Source: Aquisalimonas sp. (GTDB taxonomy: Bacteria > Pseudomonadota > Gammaproteobacteria > Nitrococcales > Aquisalimonadaceae). From it: 5,585 bases of DNA. The position numbers were made by a program, and so were the translations under genes. Shown piece by piece: positions 1 to 5,543 of this stretch (position 1 is the first letter of the stretch; every line of letters starts with the position of its first letter). The notes under the pieces are model-generated. The model saw only the letters and a list, made by a program, of their open reading frames with translations, was not told the DNA's origin and did no database searches. The stretch is taken from the NCBI GenBank assembly GCA_007133445.1, contig SLMR01000075.1, positions 1 through 5,585 of the forward strand, read 5' to 3'.

Positions 1-275
1 ACGCCATCATGCCCACCATCGTGCGCAAGGCGGACGACCCGTACCAGTGGGATATCGGCTCCGTGGCGCTGAGTGAAGTGGCCAACGTCGAGCGCAAGAT
101 GCCGCGGGAGTACATCACCGAGTGCGGATTCGGCATTACGGACGACTGCCGGCGCTACCTGCGGCCGCTGATCCAGGGAGAGGACTACCCGCCGTACCGC
201 GACGGGCTGCCCAGCTACATTACACTCAAGAATGTCTCCGTCCCCCGCGTGCTGGGGACGGAGTTCCAGGTCTGA
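1..275 (+). CDS. pfp: PPi-dependent 6-phosphofructokinase, C-terminal fragment (5' end outside window)
   Basis: The reading frame is open from the left edge (first full codon at position 3) to the TGA at 273-275, giving the last 90 residues or so of a longer protein. Motifs such as KMPREYI, GFGIT, CRRYL and [11 protein letters not shown] match, from memory, the C-terminal part of the pyrophosphate-using phosphofructokinases of proteobacteria such as methanotrophs. These cytoplasmic enzymes interconvert fructose 6-phosphate plus PPi and fructose 1,6-bisphosphate plus phosphate in glycolysis/gluconeogenesis. The catalytic N-terminal domain and the residues that separate PPi from ATP use are not in the window, so donor specificity is inferred from C-terminal resemblance. 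The neighbour ppa encodes a pyrophosphatase, which supports a PPi theme. An ATP-dependent relative of the same superfamily is the main alternative. Confidence 0.82.
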   Translation, partial: AIMPTIVRKADDPYQWDIGSVALSEVANVERKMPREYITECGFGITDDCRRYLRPLIQGEDYPPYRDGLPSYITLKNVSVPRVLGTEFQV

Positions 276-279
276 CGAT

Positions 280-323
280 GCCGGCCGCTGCTGGCTCCGT
301 TCCGCGGAACTTGCAGCGCCGGC
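280..323 (+). repeat. Imperfect inverted repeat directly after the phosphofructokinase gene
   Basis: GCCGGC (280-285) pairs with GCCGGC (318-323) and GCTGC (287-291) pairs with GCAGC (313-317), with one bulged C at 286. This makes an 11-bp stem whose apex carries the palindrome at 299-310. It begins four bases after the phosphofructokinase stop codon. No T-run follows, so it is not a canonical intrinsic terminator. It may stabilise the 3' end of the upstream mRNA or weakly separate the two genes; that role is inference. Confidence 0.5.
299..310. repeat. Perfect 12-bp palindrome GTTCCGCGGAAC upstream of ppa
   Basis: This is an exact DNA palindrome (GTTCCG/CGGAAC) in the phosphofructokinase-ppa gap, centred 60 bp before the ppa start. 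It is also the tip of the larger inverted repeat at 280-323. It could be a dimeric regulator operator or only the hairpin apex. I recognise no known regulator consensus. Confidence 0.4.
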
Positions 324-328
324 CTCGG

Positions 329-340
329 GTGACCGGTCAC
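329..340. repeat. Perfect 12-bp palindrome GTGACCGGTCAC upstream of ppa
   Basis: This is a second exact palindrome, centred 30 bp downstream of the centre of the palindrome at 299-310 and 30 bp before the ppa start codon. The spacing is close to three helical turns, so dimeric proteins on both sites would lie on roughly the same DNA face. The sequence differs from the first palindrome, so the two need not bind the same protein. Operator function is inference. Confidence 0.4.
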
Positions 341-363
341 TGGCAAGACGAGGGAGACCTTCC

Positions 364-897
364 ATGAACGTCGACAACATTCCGGCTGGCAAGTCGGTTC
401 CGGACGACATCAATGTCATCATCGAGATTCCGCAGAACGCCGACCCGGTGAAATACGAAGTGGACAAGGACAGCGGCGCCCTGCTGGTGGACCGTTTCAT
501 GTTCACTGCCATGCATTACCCCTGCAATTACGGCTTCGTGCCCCACACCCTCTGCGGCGACGGCGACCCGGCCGACGTGCTGGTGGTGGCGCCGTTCGGC
601 CTGGTGCCGGGCTCCGTGGTGCGCTGCCGGCCGGTGGGTGTGCTGGAGATGAGCGACGAGGCGGGCGAAGACGCCAAGATCATCGCCGTGCCGGTGAGCA
701 AGCTCACACCCATCTACGACAACGTCCACGAGCCCTCCGACCTGCCGCCCATCCTGCTCGAGCAGATCGCCCATTTCTTCGAGCACTACAAGGATCTGGA
801 GAAGGGCAAGTGGGTGCGCGTCGAGGGCTGGAAAGGCGCCGATGCCGCGCGCAAGGAACTCACCGACGCGGTGGCAAGGCACGAGCGCGAGGGCTGA
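364..897 (+). CDS. ppa: Inorganic pyrophosphatase, family I (soluble)
   Basis: This 177-residue cytoplasmic enzyme hydrolyses PPi to two phosphates, pulling nucleic-acid, protein and coenzyme synthesis forward. Length and sequence closely follow the 175-residue E. coli enzyme with a one-residue offset. The metal- and PPi-binding set is intact: E21, K30, E32, R44, Y52, Y56, the GDGDPAD loop with D66, D68 and D71, then D98, E99, D103, K105 and Y142-K143. The start ATG is fixed by AGGGAG at 351-356, seven bases upstream, and by the N-terminus aligning with E. coli; the open frame further upstream has no family similarity. It lies 88 bp after a probable PPi-dependent phosphofructokinase, whose donor it would consume. 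No clear sigma-70 promoter is visible in the gap, so readthrough from the upstream gene is possible. The enzyme looks fully functional. Confidence 0.97.
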   Translation: MNVDNIPAGKSVPDDINVIIEIPQNADPVKYEVDKDSGALLVDRFMFTAMHYPCNYGFVPHTLCGDGDPADVLVVAPFGLVPGSVVRCRPVGVLEMSDEAGEDAKIIAVPVSKLTPIYDNVHEPSDLPPILLEQIAHFFEHYKDLEKGKWVRVEGWKGADAARKELTDAVARHEREG

Positions 898-998
898 CGG
901 CGAGCCACTGACCGCATGGTCGTCGATTCGGGCGTGCAATCTGTTGCGGGCTGTGTTGCCATGGGCGTACCGATCTGCGGAACGCGATTTTGCAGGGG

Positions 999-1026
999 TG
1001 GACACAGTCTGTAACAGGTCTATAAT
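999..1026 (+). promoter_or_regulatory. Near-consensus sigma-70 promoter for the unknown gene/prmA unit
   Basis: The -35 element TGGACA (999-1004, 5 of 6 matches) and the -10 element TATAAT (1021-1026, perfect) are separated by 16 bp. This is the best promoter match in the window and stands out in a GC-rich background. Transcription would start near 1033, leaving a leader of about 80 bases before the ATG at 1115. The spacer contains a small dyad, CTGT-A-ACAG (1009-1017), which could be an operator or chance. It probably drives the unknown gene and prmA. Confidence 0.75.
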
Positions 1027-1065
1027 CGGCAACTGTGCGGTGCACCATTTTCTGGGTGATCGCTG

Positions 1066-1081
1066 GTGAAAGTCGGTTCAC
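1066..1081 (+). other. Small hairpin in the leader of the unknown gene
   Basis: GTGAA (1066-1070) and TTCAC (1077-1081) can form a 5-bp stem with a 6-base loop in the predicted leader downstream of the TATAAT promoter. The palindrome GGTGCACC (1039-1046) lies just upstream. Neither matches a riboswitch class I recognise. The stem is short enough to be chance. Confidence 0.25.
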
Positions 1082-1114
1082 ACACGCGCTACGCGGGCAG
1101 ACGGAGTTGGCTTC

Positions 1115-1453
1115 ATGGCGACGGCAGGGGTCATGGGCAAGCGGCGTCTTGAGCTGGAGCAGGAGAACCGGGCGTACCGCGCCACCGGGGGTGTGAGTCA
1201 GAACAACCGGTGCTTCGGGTTCCGGCCGGCCTTCCGCGATGTCGAAACCGGCGTCGTGTATCCCTCCCTGAACGCAAGCGGGGCGCCGTGTCCCTTCCAT
1301 TGCCTGGACGGCCTGCCCGCGGACGTCGTGACCGAGCGTGGACCCACCGGCCAGGTGACCTGCGTCAAACCTTCCCTCGAGGCAGGGTTCGAGCGTGAGG
1401 GCGAGTTCTTCACCCGTGCCCAGGCCGCCGATCTCGTCGCCCGCGGCGAATAG
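1115..1453 (+). CDS. Small uncharacterised protein encoded directly upstream of prmA
   Basis: This 112-residue protein has no domain I can name. The charged N-terminus (residues 8-22, MGKRRLELEQENRAY) could form a short helix. The rest looks like a compact fold: NRCFGFRPAF (31-40), DVETGVVYPS (42-51), CPFHCLDGLP (59-68) and VKPSLEAGF (84-92). There are four cysteines (33, 59, 63, 83). Cys59 and Cys63 flank a PFH stretch but do not make a classical zinc motif. No signal peptide or membrane segment is visible, so it is probably cytoplasmic. The ATG at 1115 is preferred because GGAG (1103-1106) lies eight bases upstream; the in-frame ATG at 1133 has a G-rich site too close. The gene ends 8 bp before prmA, implying co-transcription from the TATAAT promoter. 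I recall similar unannotated small proteins in other proteobacteria but cannot confirm this. Coding status is supported by spacing, ribosome site and ordered protein character. Confidence 0.82.
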   Translation: MATAGVMGKRRLELEQENRAYRATGGVSQNNRCFGFRPAFRDVETGVVYPSLNASGAPCPFHCLDGLPADVVTERGPTGQVTCVKPSLEAGFEREGEFFTRAQAADLVARGE

Positions 1454-1461
1454 GAAACCCC

Positions 1462-2346
1462 ATGCACCACCGTCAGATACGCTGCACGCTGCCGGCAGGC
1501 GCCTGCGCGCGCGCCGAGTCCGTGCTGGTCGAGGAGGGGGCGTACGCGGTCACCCTGCAGGACCCCGGCGGCGAACCCATCCTGGAGCCCGATCTCGGCA
1601 CCAATCCCCTCTGGGACGAGGTGGTCCTGGTGGCGCTGTTCGATGGCGATGCGGACGTGCCTGCGATTCGCACGGTCCTCGAGCAATCCCTGGGCCCGGA
1701 TGTGCTGGACACCTGGCACGAGGAAACCATCCCGGATCAGGACTGGGAGCGCGCCTGGATGGACGCCTTCGAGCCAATGCGCTTCGGCGAGCGCCTCTGG
1801 GTCTGCCCCAGCACGCACCAACCGCCCGATCCGAAAGCCGTGAACATCAGCCTGGACCCGGGCCTGGCCTTCGGCACCGGGACCCATCCCACCACCGCCC
1901 TGTGCCTGGGCTGGCTGGATCGGCAGCCGCTCGCCGGCACGCGGGTCCTGGATTACGGCTGTGGCTCCGGCATCCTCGCCATCGCCGCATTGCTGCTCGG
2001 CGCTTCCGAGGCCCACGGCGTCGATAACGACCGCCAGGCGCTCGTCGCCAGTGGCGAGAACGCCAGGCGCAACGGTGTGGACGAGCAGCTGTACTTGCGC
2101 ACGAACGAGGAGCCGGACCCGCCCGTGGCGGACGTGCTGGTGGCCAACATCCTCTCCGGCATCCTGATCGAACTGGCGCCGCGCCTCGTCCGCCTGGTGC
2201 GCCCCGGCGGCGCCGTGGCCCTGTCCGGCATCATGGAGCAGCAGGCGGGCGCAGTGGTTACGGCCTTCGAGGAGGACGTGGCCTTCGATCGCCCACGTTT
2301 CCAGGACGGCTGGACCCTGCTCACCGGGACCCGCCGCCCGGTCTGA
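1462..2346 (+). CDS. prmA: Ribosomal protein L11 methyltransferase
   Basis: This cytoplasmic S-adenosylmethionine-dependent enzyme methylates ribosomal protein L11 (in E. coli, trimethylation at several amino groups). Its 294 residues match the 293 of E. coli PrmA. The N-terminal L11-recognition domain covers about residues 1-100, with the family WERAWMDAF stretch at 95-103. The linker holds the signature LDPGLAFGTGTHPTT (131-145). The Rossmann-like methyltransferase domain follows: motif I VLDYGCGSG (162-170), acidic D188 in GVDND, which should contact the cofactor ribose, VANIL (228-232) and LSGI (254-257). The ATG has AGGA (1452-1455) six bases upstream, overlapping the preceding stop codon, which suggests coupled translation with the small unknown gene. 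In many gammaproteobacteria prmA lies near panF or accBC and before dusB-fis. Here it follows an unknown gene and precedes a DUF3426 gene. Confidence 0.96.
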   Translation: MHHRQIRCTLPAGACARAESVLVEEGAYAVTLQDPGGEPILEPDLGTNPLWDEVVLVALFDGDADVPAIRTVLEQSLGPDVLDTWHEETIPDQDWERAWMDAFEPMRFGERLWVCPSTHQPPDPKAVNISLDPGLAFGTGTHPTTALCLGWLDRQPLAGTRVLDYGCGSGILAIAALLLGASEAHGVDNDRQALVASGENARRNGVDEQLYLRTNEEPDPPVADVLVANILSGILIELAPRLVRLVRPGGAVALSGIMEQQAGAVVTAFEEDVAFDRPRFQDGWTLLTGTRRPV

Positions 2347-2364
2347 GTGCGGGCACCACCGGCC

Positions 2365-2380
2365 TCGGGGAATCGGGGAA
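2365..2380 (+). repeat. Tandem direct repeat, two copies of TCGGGGAA
   Basis: Two exact 8-bp copies (2365-2372 and 2373-2380) lie head to tail in the gap after prmA, 16 bp before the candidate -35 element at 2396. They could be a two-site activator target or a simple duplication. They match no regulator site I know. Confidence 0.35.
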
Positions 2381-2395
2381 TTGCCCGGCGTTTCC

Positions 2396-2424
2396 TTTAC
2401 ACCCCGGCTGGGGCTCCCGACAAT
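2396..2424 (+). promoter_or_regulatory. Candidate sigma-70 promoter for the DUF3426 gene
   Basis: TTTACA (2396-2401, 5 of 6 matches) is followed after 17 bp by GACAAT (2419-2424, 4 of 6 matches). Initiation near 2431 would give a leader of about 40 bases before the ATG at 2473. The spacing is optimal but the -10 element is weak. Readthrough from prmA could also supply transcription. Confidence 0.4.
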
Positions 2425-2472
2425 GCTCCGGTGACGAAACCAGGGACTGTTCCGGCTGCCGCCGCCCCAGTG

Positions 2473-3411
2473 ATGTATACCCAGTGCCCCACATGCGCCA
2501 CGGTGTTTCGCATCGCGGCCGAGCAACTGGCCTGCGCAGACGGTCTGGCGCAGTGCAGCCGTTGCCTGCGGGTATTCGATGCGCGTCGCCGGCTCGTGGA
2601 CACCCTGCCCGAGGACCTGACAACCTTGTTGCCGGAACCGGAACCGGAACCGGAACCGGAACCGGAACCGGAACCGGAACCGGAACCGGAACCGGAACCG
2701 GAACCGGAACCGGAACCGGAACCGGAACCGGCTCCCCCGCGTAGGCGCCAGATCGACTGGCTCTCCGGACCGGTGCCGGTGATTCCCGGGCGCGGTCCGC
2801 GCCACCGCAGTGAGCAGGGTGACTGGCAGGGCCAGTCGGCGGCCGGGGTTACGGTGAATCTCGGCGAGGAGTGGCAGGAACTGTCGCGCCTGGAGATTGA
2901 ACAGCAGACGGCCGCGCAGCCCCGGGCGCGCCGCCTCGAGCCTTGGCTGTGGTTTGCCGGGGTGGTGTTGCTGACCGTCAGTCTGGGGCTGCAGGCCGCC
3001 TACGTCATGCGTGACGACCTGGCCCAGGATCCGCGCTGGCGCCCCTGGCTGGAGACGTTGTGCGGGGTGGCAGGCTGCGAGTTGCCGCTGCAGCGTGATC
3101 TCGCCTCCGTCCGCCTGGTGCGCGGCCAGGTCAGTGATCACCCTGAGCTGGACGGCACGCTCGTCGCCACCGCGTCGCTGGTCAACGAGGCCGGGTTCCG
3201 GCAACCGTACCCTTTGCTTCGGCTGTCACTTCTGGATAATAACCAGAACATATCGGGGGAGCGCTGGTTTCACCCCGAGGACTACCTCGGTGATCCTGCG
3301 CAACGGCAACAGTGGGCCGCGGGCATGCCGCCCGGAGTGGCGGTGCGCGTCCGCCTGGTGCTGAAAGACCCCGGCACCGGGGCAGAGCAGTACATCTTCG
3401 ATCTGCGTTGA
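2473..3411 (+). CDS. Zinc-ribbon DUF3426 membrane protein with a long Pro-Glu repeat
   Basis: This 312-residue single-pass membrane protein has unknown function. The N-terminus is an MJ0042-type zinc ribbon: CPTC (C5, C8) and CSRC (C28, C31), followed by the family-typical RVFDARR. Residues 54-86 are strict Pro-Glu alternation (17 Pro, 16 Glu). A basic-rich linker leads to a membrane helix at about 158-178 ([21 protein letters not shown]). The C-terminal DUF3426 domain (about 180-312) shows [31 protein letters not shown] and WFHPEDYL. The probable topology has the ribbon and rod in the cytoplasm and the DUF3426 domain in the periplasm. The ATG at 2473 is chosen because the family begins a few residues before the CxxC motif. 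The open frame extends back to a GTG at 2347, but those extra residues resemble no family sequence. No good ribosome site precedes 2473, so the start is less certain than the product. In related bacteria this family sits between prmA and dusB. Confidence 0.9.
   Translation: MYTQCPTCATVFRIAAEQLACADGLAQCSRCLRVFDARRRLVDTLPEDLTTLLPEPEPEPEPEPEPEPEPEPEPEPEPEPEPEPEPAPPRRRQIDWLSGPVPVIPGRGPRHRSEQGDWQGQSAAGVTVNLGEEWQELSRLEIEQQTAAQPRARRLEPWLWFAGVVLLTVSLGLQAAYVMRDDLAQDPRWRPWLETLCGVAGCELPLQRDLASVRLVRGQVSDHPELDGTLVATASLVNEAGFRQPYPLLRLSLLDNNQNISGERWFHPEDYLGDPAQRQQWAAGMPPGVAVRVRLVLKDPGTGAEQYIFDLR
2632..2730 (+). repeat. Perfect hexanucleotide tandem repeat, 16.5 copies of CCGGAA, within the DUF3426 gene
   Basis: CCG followed by 16 uninterrupted copies of GAACCG (99 bp) encodes alternating Pro-Glu. 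Every Pro is CCG and every Glu is GAA, with no synonymous change. The unit is 6 bp, so gain or loss of copies changes rod length by two residues without breaking the frame. The tract also contains 17 overlapping-register CCGG tetramers. Absence of decay suggests recent expansion or continuing slippage; this is inference. Confidence 0.97.
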
Positions 3412-3438
3412 CCGGGCGCCGGTGGTTGCGGCGGTGGT

Positions 3439-3456
3439 TCCGGACGCGTGTCCGGA
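3439..3456 (+). other. Perfect short hairpin between the DUF3426 gene and fis
   Basis: TCCGGAC (3439-3445) and GTCCGGA (3450-3456) form a perfect 7-bp stem with loop GCGT, starting 27 bases after the DUF3426 stop. The following bases hold only a TTT interrupted by GC-rich sequence, so it is at best a weak or factor-assisted terminator. It is well placed to separate the DUF3426 unit from fis. Confidence 0.45.
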
Positions 3457-3502
3457 CTGCCGGTGTTTCCGTGGCAGCGTTTCTCGCCGCGTTGCTTTGG
3501 GG

Positions 3503-3508
3503 TATGAT
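3503..3508 (+). promoter_or_regulatory. Candidate -10 element of a fis promoter with GC-rich discriminator
   Basis: TATGAT (5 of 6 matches to TATAAT) is followed directly by GCGGGCCC. No good -35 lies at the right distance; the best is T-rich sequence around 3480-3485. Initiation near 3515 would give a leader of about 59 bases to the fis ATG. A weak -35 plus a GC-rich discriminator is what stringently controlled promoters look like. E. coli fis is known to be repressed by ppGpp/DksA and by Fis itself. Transfer of that regulation to this gene is inference. Confidence 0.5.
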
Positions 3509-3573
3509 GCGGGCCCTTTCCCATCGGTGCATTCCCGTCGGGGCCCGTGTCGTGTTTCAGGATGATGGACGGA

Positions 3574-3864
3574 ATGAACGAGCAGGTCAGTCGAGTACAG
3601 CGGACCGCCCCGGAAGCCGATGAGGACGTCAGCGTCGGACCCATCCGTGCCTGTGTCGATGAGGCCGTGCGTGCATACCTGTACCAGCTCGGTGATTACG
3701 AATGCAGGGACCTCCATGCGCTGGTCCTCGCGGAGGTCGAGCCGCCGCTGCTTCGTGCGGTGCTGGATCACTGCCAGGGGAACCAGACCCGTGCCGCGCG
3801 GCTGTTGGGCCTCAACCGCGGCACCCTGCGCAAGAAGCTGCTGCAGTACGATATCCGCGACTGA
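3574..3864 (+). CDS. fis: DNA-binding protein Fis
   Basis: This small nucleoid-associated homodimer bends DNA, activates rRNA and tRNA promoters and stimulates some site-specific recombinases. The predicted 96 residues compare with 98 in E. coli. The C-terminal helix-turn-helix (about 69-89) is nearly identical to E. coli: GNQTRAA, then NRGTLRKKL, with DNA-contacting N81, R82, T84, R86, K87 and K88 kept. The core ALVLAEVEPPLL (49-60) matches the dimer helix region of the family. The N-terminal arm (1-25) is variable and acidic, as expected. I chose the ATG at 3574 (MNEQ) for family length and for GGA-rich sequence just upstream; in-frame ATGs at 3562 and 3565 or a GTG at 3547 would add 4 to 9 residues. 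The usual upstream partner dusB is missing. A 162-bp gap with a TATGAT element and a hairpin separates fis from the DUF3426 gene, so fis probably has its own promoter. Confidence 0.95.
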   Translation: MNEQVSRVQRTAPEADEDVSVGPIRACVDEAVRAYLYQLGDYECRDLHALVLAEVEPPLLRAVLDHCQGNQTRAARLLGLNRGTLRKKLLQYDIRD

Positions 3865-3867
3865 CGT

Positions 3868-3898
3868 CCTGCCGGCCCCGGGCACCGCAGCCGGCAGG
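3868..3898 (+). other. Strong hairpin between fis and purH
   Basis: CCTGCCGGC (3868-3876) and GCCGGCAGG (3890-3898) form a perfect 9-bp GC-rich stem around a 13-base loop, beginning three bases after the fis stop. A CATGCG sequence follows instead of a T-run, so it is not a standard intrinsic terminator. It could protect the fis 3' end, partly terminate, or be a processing site giving fis and purH different mRNA levels. It ends 35 bases before the purH start. Confidence 0.55.
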
Positions 3899-3917
3899 CA
3901 TGCGCCGCCAACCAACC

Positions 3918-3923
3918 GAGGAT
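3918..3923 (+). promoter_or_regulatory. Ribosome binding site deciding the purH start
   Basis: GAGGAT lies ten bases before the ATG at 3934 but only one base before the alternative in-frame GTG at 3925. The spacing therefore favours the ATG. Confidence 0.6.
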
Positions 3924-3933
3924 CGTGTTCGTC

Positions 3934-5514
3934 ATGACTGCCAATGCAGCTCTGCGCCCAGTGCGTCGCGCGCTCATCAGCGTCTCCGACAAGACCGGCA
4001 TTGAAGATTTCGCCCGCGCCCTGGCGGACCGCGGCATTACCCTGATCTCCACGGGGGGCACCGCCCGCGCCCTGCGGGATGCCGGCCTCCAGGTCCAGGA
4101 CGTAGCCGATATCACCGGTTTTCCCGAAATCATGGCCGGCCGGGTGAAGACGCTGCATCCCAAAGTCCATGGTGGCCTGCTGGGGCGGCGCGGTGTTGAT
4201 GATGACGTCATGACCGAGCACGATATTGCCCCCATCGATCTGCTGGTGGTCAACCTCTACCCGTTCGAGCAGACCGTGGCGACACCGGACTGCACCTTTG
4301 CCGATGCGGTGGAGAACATCGATATCGGCGGCCCCGCCATGGTGCGCGCCGCCGCCAAGAACCACGACGGCGTTGCCGTGGTCACCGACCCGGCCGACTA
4401 CCCTCGCGTGCTGGACACGCTGGCGCGACACGACGGCCTGGATTTTCCCCTGCGTCTGGAACTGGCCACCCGGGCCTTCGAGCACACGGCGGCCTACGAC
4501 GGTGCCATTGCCTCCTGGCTGGGGCGGCTCAACGACGACCTGCAACCTGAGGGGTATCCGGCGACGCTGAATCTCCAGTTCCGGCGCGTCCAGGGCATGC
4601 GCTACGGCGAGAATCCGCACCAGAATGCCGCCTTCTACCGCGAGGCCGCTCCGGCGGAGCCGTGCGTTGCCACCGCACGTCAGCTTCAGGGCAAGGCGCT
4701 GTCGTTCAACAACGTGGCCGACACCGACGCCGCGCTGGAGTGCGTCAAGCGCCTGGCCAAGCCTGGCTGTGTCATCGTCAAGCACGCCAACCCCTGCGGT
4801 GTGGCGGAGGCCGATGATCTGGCCACGGCCTACGAGCACGCCTTCGCCTGCGATCCCACCTCCGCCTTTGGCGGCATCATCGCCTTCAACCGCACGCTGG
4901 ATCCGGACACCGCCCGCACCATTGTCGAGCGGCAGTTCGTGGAGGTGATCATCGCGCCGGCCGTGGCCGAGGGAGTGGCCGACATCGTCGCCGCACGCAA
5001 GAACGTGCGTCTGCTGGTATGCGGGGAGTGGCCCCGCGAACGCCACGGGCAGCAGGACTACAAGCGTGTCACCGGCGGGTTGCTGGTCCAGGACAGCGAC
5101 ATTGCCACGGTGCCGGACGGCGATCTGCGCGTGGTTACCCGTGTGCAGCCCGATGCCTCGACACTGCGGGATCTCCGATTCGTCTGGGAGGTGGTGCGTT
5201 TCGTCAAGTCCAATGCCATCGTGTACGGTCGGGATGGTCGGACCGTGGGGATCGGCGCCGGCCAGATGTCGCGCGTCTGGAGCGCCCGTCTGGCCCGGGA
5301 CAAGGCGCTTGATGCGGGGCTGGAGGTCGCCGGCGCGGTGATGGCCTCGGATGCCTTCTTCCCGTTCCGCGACGGCATCGATCAGGCCGCCGAAGCCGGC
5401 ATCCGCGCAGTGATCCAGCCCGGCGGGTCCATGCGCGACGACGAAGTGGTCAATGCGGCGGACGAACACGGCATGGCCATGGTCTTCACCGGCATGCGCC
5501 ATTTCAGGCACTGA
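3934..5514 (+). CDS. purH: Bifunctional AICAR formyltransferase / IMP cyclohydrolase
   Basis: This cytoplasmic enzyme carries out the last two steps of de novo purine synthesis: AICAR is formylated from 10-formyl-tetrahydrofolate, then FAICAR is cyclised to IMP. The 526 residues compare with 529 in E. coli. The N-terminal cyclohydrolase domain (about 8-150) has SVSDKTGI (16-23), STGGTARAL (39-47), [17 protein letters not shown] (70-86) and [17 protein letters not shown] (128-144). The C-terminal transformylase domain (about 205-526) has [12 protein letters not shown] (222-233), GKALSFNN (253-260), the catalytic VKHANPCG with K283-H284, FGGIIAFNR (312-320), [11 protein letters not shown] (421-431) and [11 protein letters not shown] (471-481). 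It ends with MRHFRH. No catalytic element is missing. It follows fis by 69 bp, and no PurR-box-like sequence is evident in the gap, so transcription may read through from fis. purD, the common downstream partner, is not what follows. Confidence 0.98.
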   Translation: MTANAALRPVRRALISVSDKTGIEDFARALADRGITLISTGGTARALRDAGLQVQDVADITGFPEIMAGRVKTLHPKVHGGLLGRRGVDDDVMTEHDIAPIDLLVVNLYPFEQTVATPDCTFADAVENIDIGGPAMVRAAAKNHDGVAVVTDPADYPRVLDTLARHDGLDFPLRLELATRAFEHTAAYDGAIASWLGRLNDDLQPEGYPATLNLQFRRVQGMRYGENPHQNAAFYREAAPAEPCVATARQLQGKALSFNNVADTDAALECVKRLAKPGCVIVKHANPCGVAEADDLATAYEHAFACDPTSAFGGIIAFNRTLDPDTARTIVERQFVEVIIAPAVAEGVADIVAARKNVRLLVCGEWPRERHGQQDYKRVTGGLLVQDSDIATVPDGDLRVVTRVQPDASTLRDLRFVWEVVRFVKSNAIVYGRDGRTVGIGAGQMSRVWSARLARDKALDAGLEVAGAVMASDAFFPFRDGIDQAAEAGIRAVIQPGGSMRDDEVVNAADEHGMAMVFTGMRHFRH

Positions 5515-5543
5515 GGGGCGCACCGGATGGAGATGGCAGGCAC

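Noticed and set aside
910..921. Terminator after ppa formed by GACC-GCAT-GGTC
   Set aside because: The stem is only 4 bp and no T-run follows, so it is indistinguishable from chance in GC-rich DNA.
1027..1114. tRNA or riboswitch in the leader before the unknown gene
   Set aside because: No cloverleaf, T-loop consensus or known aptamer core is visible; only a 5-bp hairpin and an 8-bp palindrome.
2347..2472. N-terminal extension of the DUF3426 protein from the GTG at 2347
   Set aside because: The extra 42 residues are Ala/Pro-rich and unlike the family. The zinc ribbon normally begins near the N-terminus, and a candidate promoter lies inside this stretch.
2632..2730. CRISPR-like array
   Set aside because: The unit is 6 bp with no spacers and lies inside a coding frame, so it is a microsatellite-type repeat.
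1198..3204. A 668-codon open frame on the minus strand opposite prmA and the DUF3426 gene
   Set aside because: It is a shadow of two real genes. Its length is helped by the hexamer array, which reads as Phe-Arg repeats and has no stop in any frame.
3412..3573. Remnant of a decayed dusB gene before fis
   Set aside because: I looked for the family's N-terminal flavin-binding and cysteine motifs in the forward frames and found nothing recognisable. The interval is too short for more than a fragment.
3925..3933. Earlier GTG start for purH
   Set aside because: The ribosome site GAGGAT would be only one base away; spacing favours the ATG at 3934.
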